From assembly GCA_000435615.1 (NCBI GenBank), contig FR881983.1, positions 4,655-44,941 of the forward strand: DNA of 40,287 nucleotides. Direction: 5' to 3'. Source of the DNA: Firmicutes bacterium CAG:238. Its GTDB lineage: Bacteria > Bacillota > Clostridia > Peptostreptococcales > Anaerovoracaceae. Both the position numbers and the translations under genes were made by a program. The notes beneath the pieces were generated by a model. The model had not been told where the DNA came from, did no database searches, and saw only the letters and a program-made list of their open reading frames with translations. Positions 39,696 to 40,287 of the stretch are shown piece by piece; positions within the stretch are counted from its first letter, which is position 1; the number at the start of each line of letters is the position of its first letter.

Positions 39696-40099
39696 AGATA
39701 AACGAAATCATAAAGGCACTAAGATGCACAAGCACGCCAAGACACAAATATGACTGCGAAAACTGCCCGTACAGAGAATTGAATGAAGTCAACGATGATA
39801 TCCCGACCAAGGAAGACGTAATCATAGACGGAAAAAAATACTGGGAAGACTGTGATGTTGAAAAGATTGCAATCGACGCCGCAGACCTGCTGGAGAAAAT
39901 ACAGCGAAACATGGAATCGGATATAAACTTTTTGAAACGCAAGGAAGAGGAAGCGGAAGAAAACGCGAAGAAAGAAACAGGTCCGGGGCTGAAAGGCTAT
40001 TACACCGGAAGAGCAGACGCTTTCTACACAGCACATATTCTGGCGGCAAAACCGCAAGAAAAAATCAACGCGGCACTAAAGGAGCGCGAGCAGGAATGA
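39692..40099 (+). CDS. Hypothetical early protein with Cys pair
   Basis: 135 residues. The start INEIIKALRCTSTPRHKYDC and CENCPYREL hold a cysteine pair, followed by DCDVEKIAIDAADLLEKIQ; the rest is a charged helix. This order (C-x-x-C-P-Y, then DC-x6-D-A-A-D-L-L/I-E) is seen in small proteins of Firmicute phages, but the role is unknown. Starts as ATGA overlap. Confidence 0.7.
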   Translation: MKINEIIKALRCTSTPRHKYDCENCPYRELNEVNDDIPTKEDVIIDGKKYWEDCDVEKIAIDAADLLEKIQRNMESDINFLKRKEEEAEENAKKETGPGLKGYYTGRADAFYTAHILAAKPQEKINAALKEREQE

Positions 40100-40287
40100 C
40101 TAACGCAGACAGAATAAGAAGTATGACAGATGATGAACTGTATGAGTTTTTAAGTATGTATGAAGTTGGAGATTTTGATTATTCCGTTACATTTTGCGAT
40201 ATGTGCAAAGAAAGCGGGAACAGTTTGAATTTAGATTGCGATGGTTGTAGGCGACACTGGCTCAAGTCAGATGCAGATGACTACAAC
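40096..40287 (+). CDS. Hypothetical Cys-rich protein, cut by the window edge
   Basis: At least 64 residues, starting MTNADRIRSMTDDELYEFL and running to the last base without a stop. Cysteine pairs CDMC and CDGC with a following RRHWLKSD look like a zinc-ribbon close. The start overlaps the previous stop as ATGA. The end of the gene is not in view. Confidence 0.7.
   Translation, partial: MTNADRIRSMTDDELYEFLSMYEVGDFDYSVTFCDMCKESGNSLNLDCDGCRRHWLKSDADDYN

Larger units (their letters stand above)
29458..40287. mobile_element. Integrated temperate-phage-like element, left part
   Basis: Starts at the interrupted cotJC gene and continues beyond the right edge. It contains a large serine recombinase, a CI-like repressor and Cro-like protein around a divergent operator region, and a rightward train of small overlapping early genes. 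This order (integrase and repressor leftward, early genes rightward) is that of a temperate phage lysogeny module. No structural, packaging, lysis or conjugation gene is visible in the part present, so a phage-like integrative conjugative element is not excluded. Confidence 0.85.

Noticed and set aside
1..40287. CRISPR array, tRNA or rRNA genes
   Set aside because: No regularly spaced direct repeats with unique spacers, no cloverleaf with CCA-type end, and no rRNA-like stretch noticed on either strand by eye.

Overview
The window looks like a chromosomal segment of an anaerobic, Gram-positive Clostridia-type Firmicute (possibly near the Eubacteriales Family XIII group; this placement is only an impression). 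Supporting signs are strong AGGAGG-type ribosome binding sites, a reverse-rubrerythrin peroxidase, a 2[4Fe-4S] ferredoxin, the redox repressor Rex, a CIRCE-controlled groESL operon, an ECF riboflavin transporter behind an FMN riboswitch, and the remains of a spore-coat type manganese catalase (CotJC family). No rRNA, tRNA or CRISPR array was seen.

Layout, left to right. (a) 1-3513: a repeat-rich left flank, a leftward reverse rubrerythrin, then a rightward DUF1538 membrane protein with a tandem PII-like partner, preceded by a possible structured RNA leader. (b) 3613-10144: a branched-chain amino acid ABC transporter (livJ-H-M-G-F) followed by a second, divergent substrate-binding lipoprotein. 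(c) 10174-11840: a small NifU-like Fe-S protein and a PepV-type dipeptidase. (d) 11879-17300: an FMN riboswitch, ribU, then tightly overlapping tsaE-tsaB-rimI-tsaD (t6A tRNA modification plus ribosomal N-acetylation) and an ABC-F ATPase. (e) 17318-20279: acyl carrier protein and rex; a leftward ferredoxin; a P-loop protein with an Asp23-like tail; an 8-oxoguanine DNA glycosylase. (f) 20358-24077: CIRCE-groES-groEL, cysK, and an Rrf2/IscR-type regulator; the cysK and rrf2 promoters share half-sites. (g) 24120-27401: a phospholipid cluster (PAP2 phosphatase, flippase-like membrane protein, phosphatidylserine synthase, phosphatidylserine decarboxylase). (h) 27441-28831: a stand-alone DUF4143 ATPase with its own operator-like sites.

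From about 29458 to the right edge lies an integrated element, most likely a temperate phage or phage-like ICE. Its large serine recombinase abuts a cotJC gene that has lost its start, so the element has apparently split that gene. The element shows a classic lysogeny layout: a leftward integrase, a leftward operon (HicB-like/membrane fusion, CI-like repressor, DUF3800 protein, putative BECR-fold RNase), a divergent operator region with repeated CTTGA-N7-TCAAG palindromes, a rightward Cro-like protein, and a rightward train of small, overlapping early genes (Cys-rich proteins, HNH-like protein, SleB-like hydrolase, ParB-like protein). A DUF2321 gene with its own promoter sits opposite this train like a moron. 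The element runs past the right end, so its other attachment site and the missing start of cotJC are not in view.

The most promising candidate for an undescribed system is the leftward four-gene operon at 31354-33710, together with a strong promoter at 31259-31286 that points antisense into its last gene.
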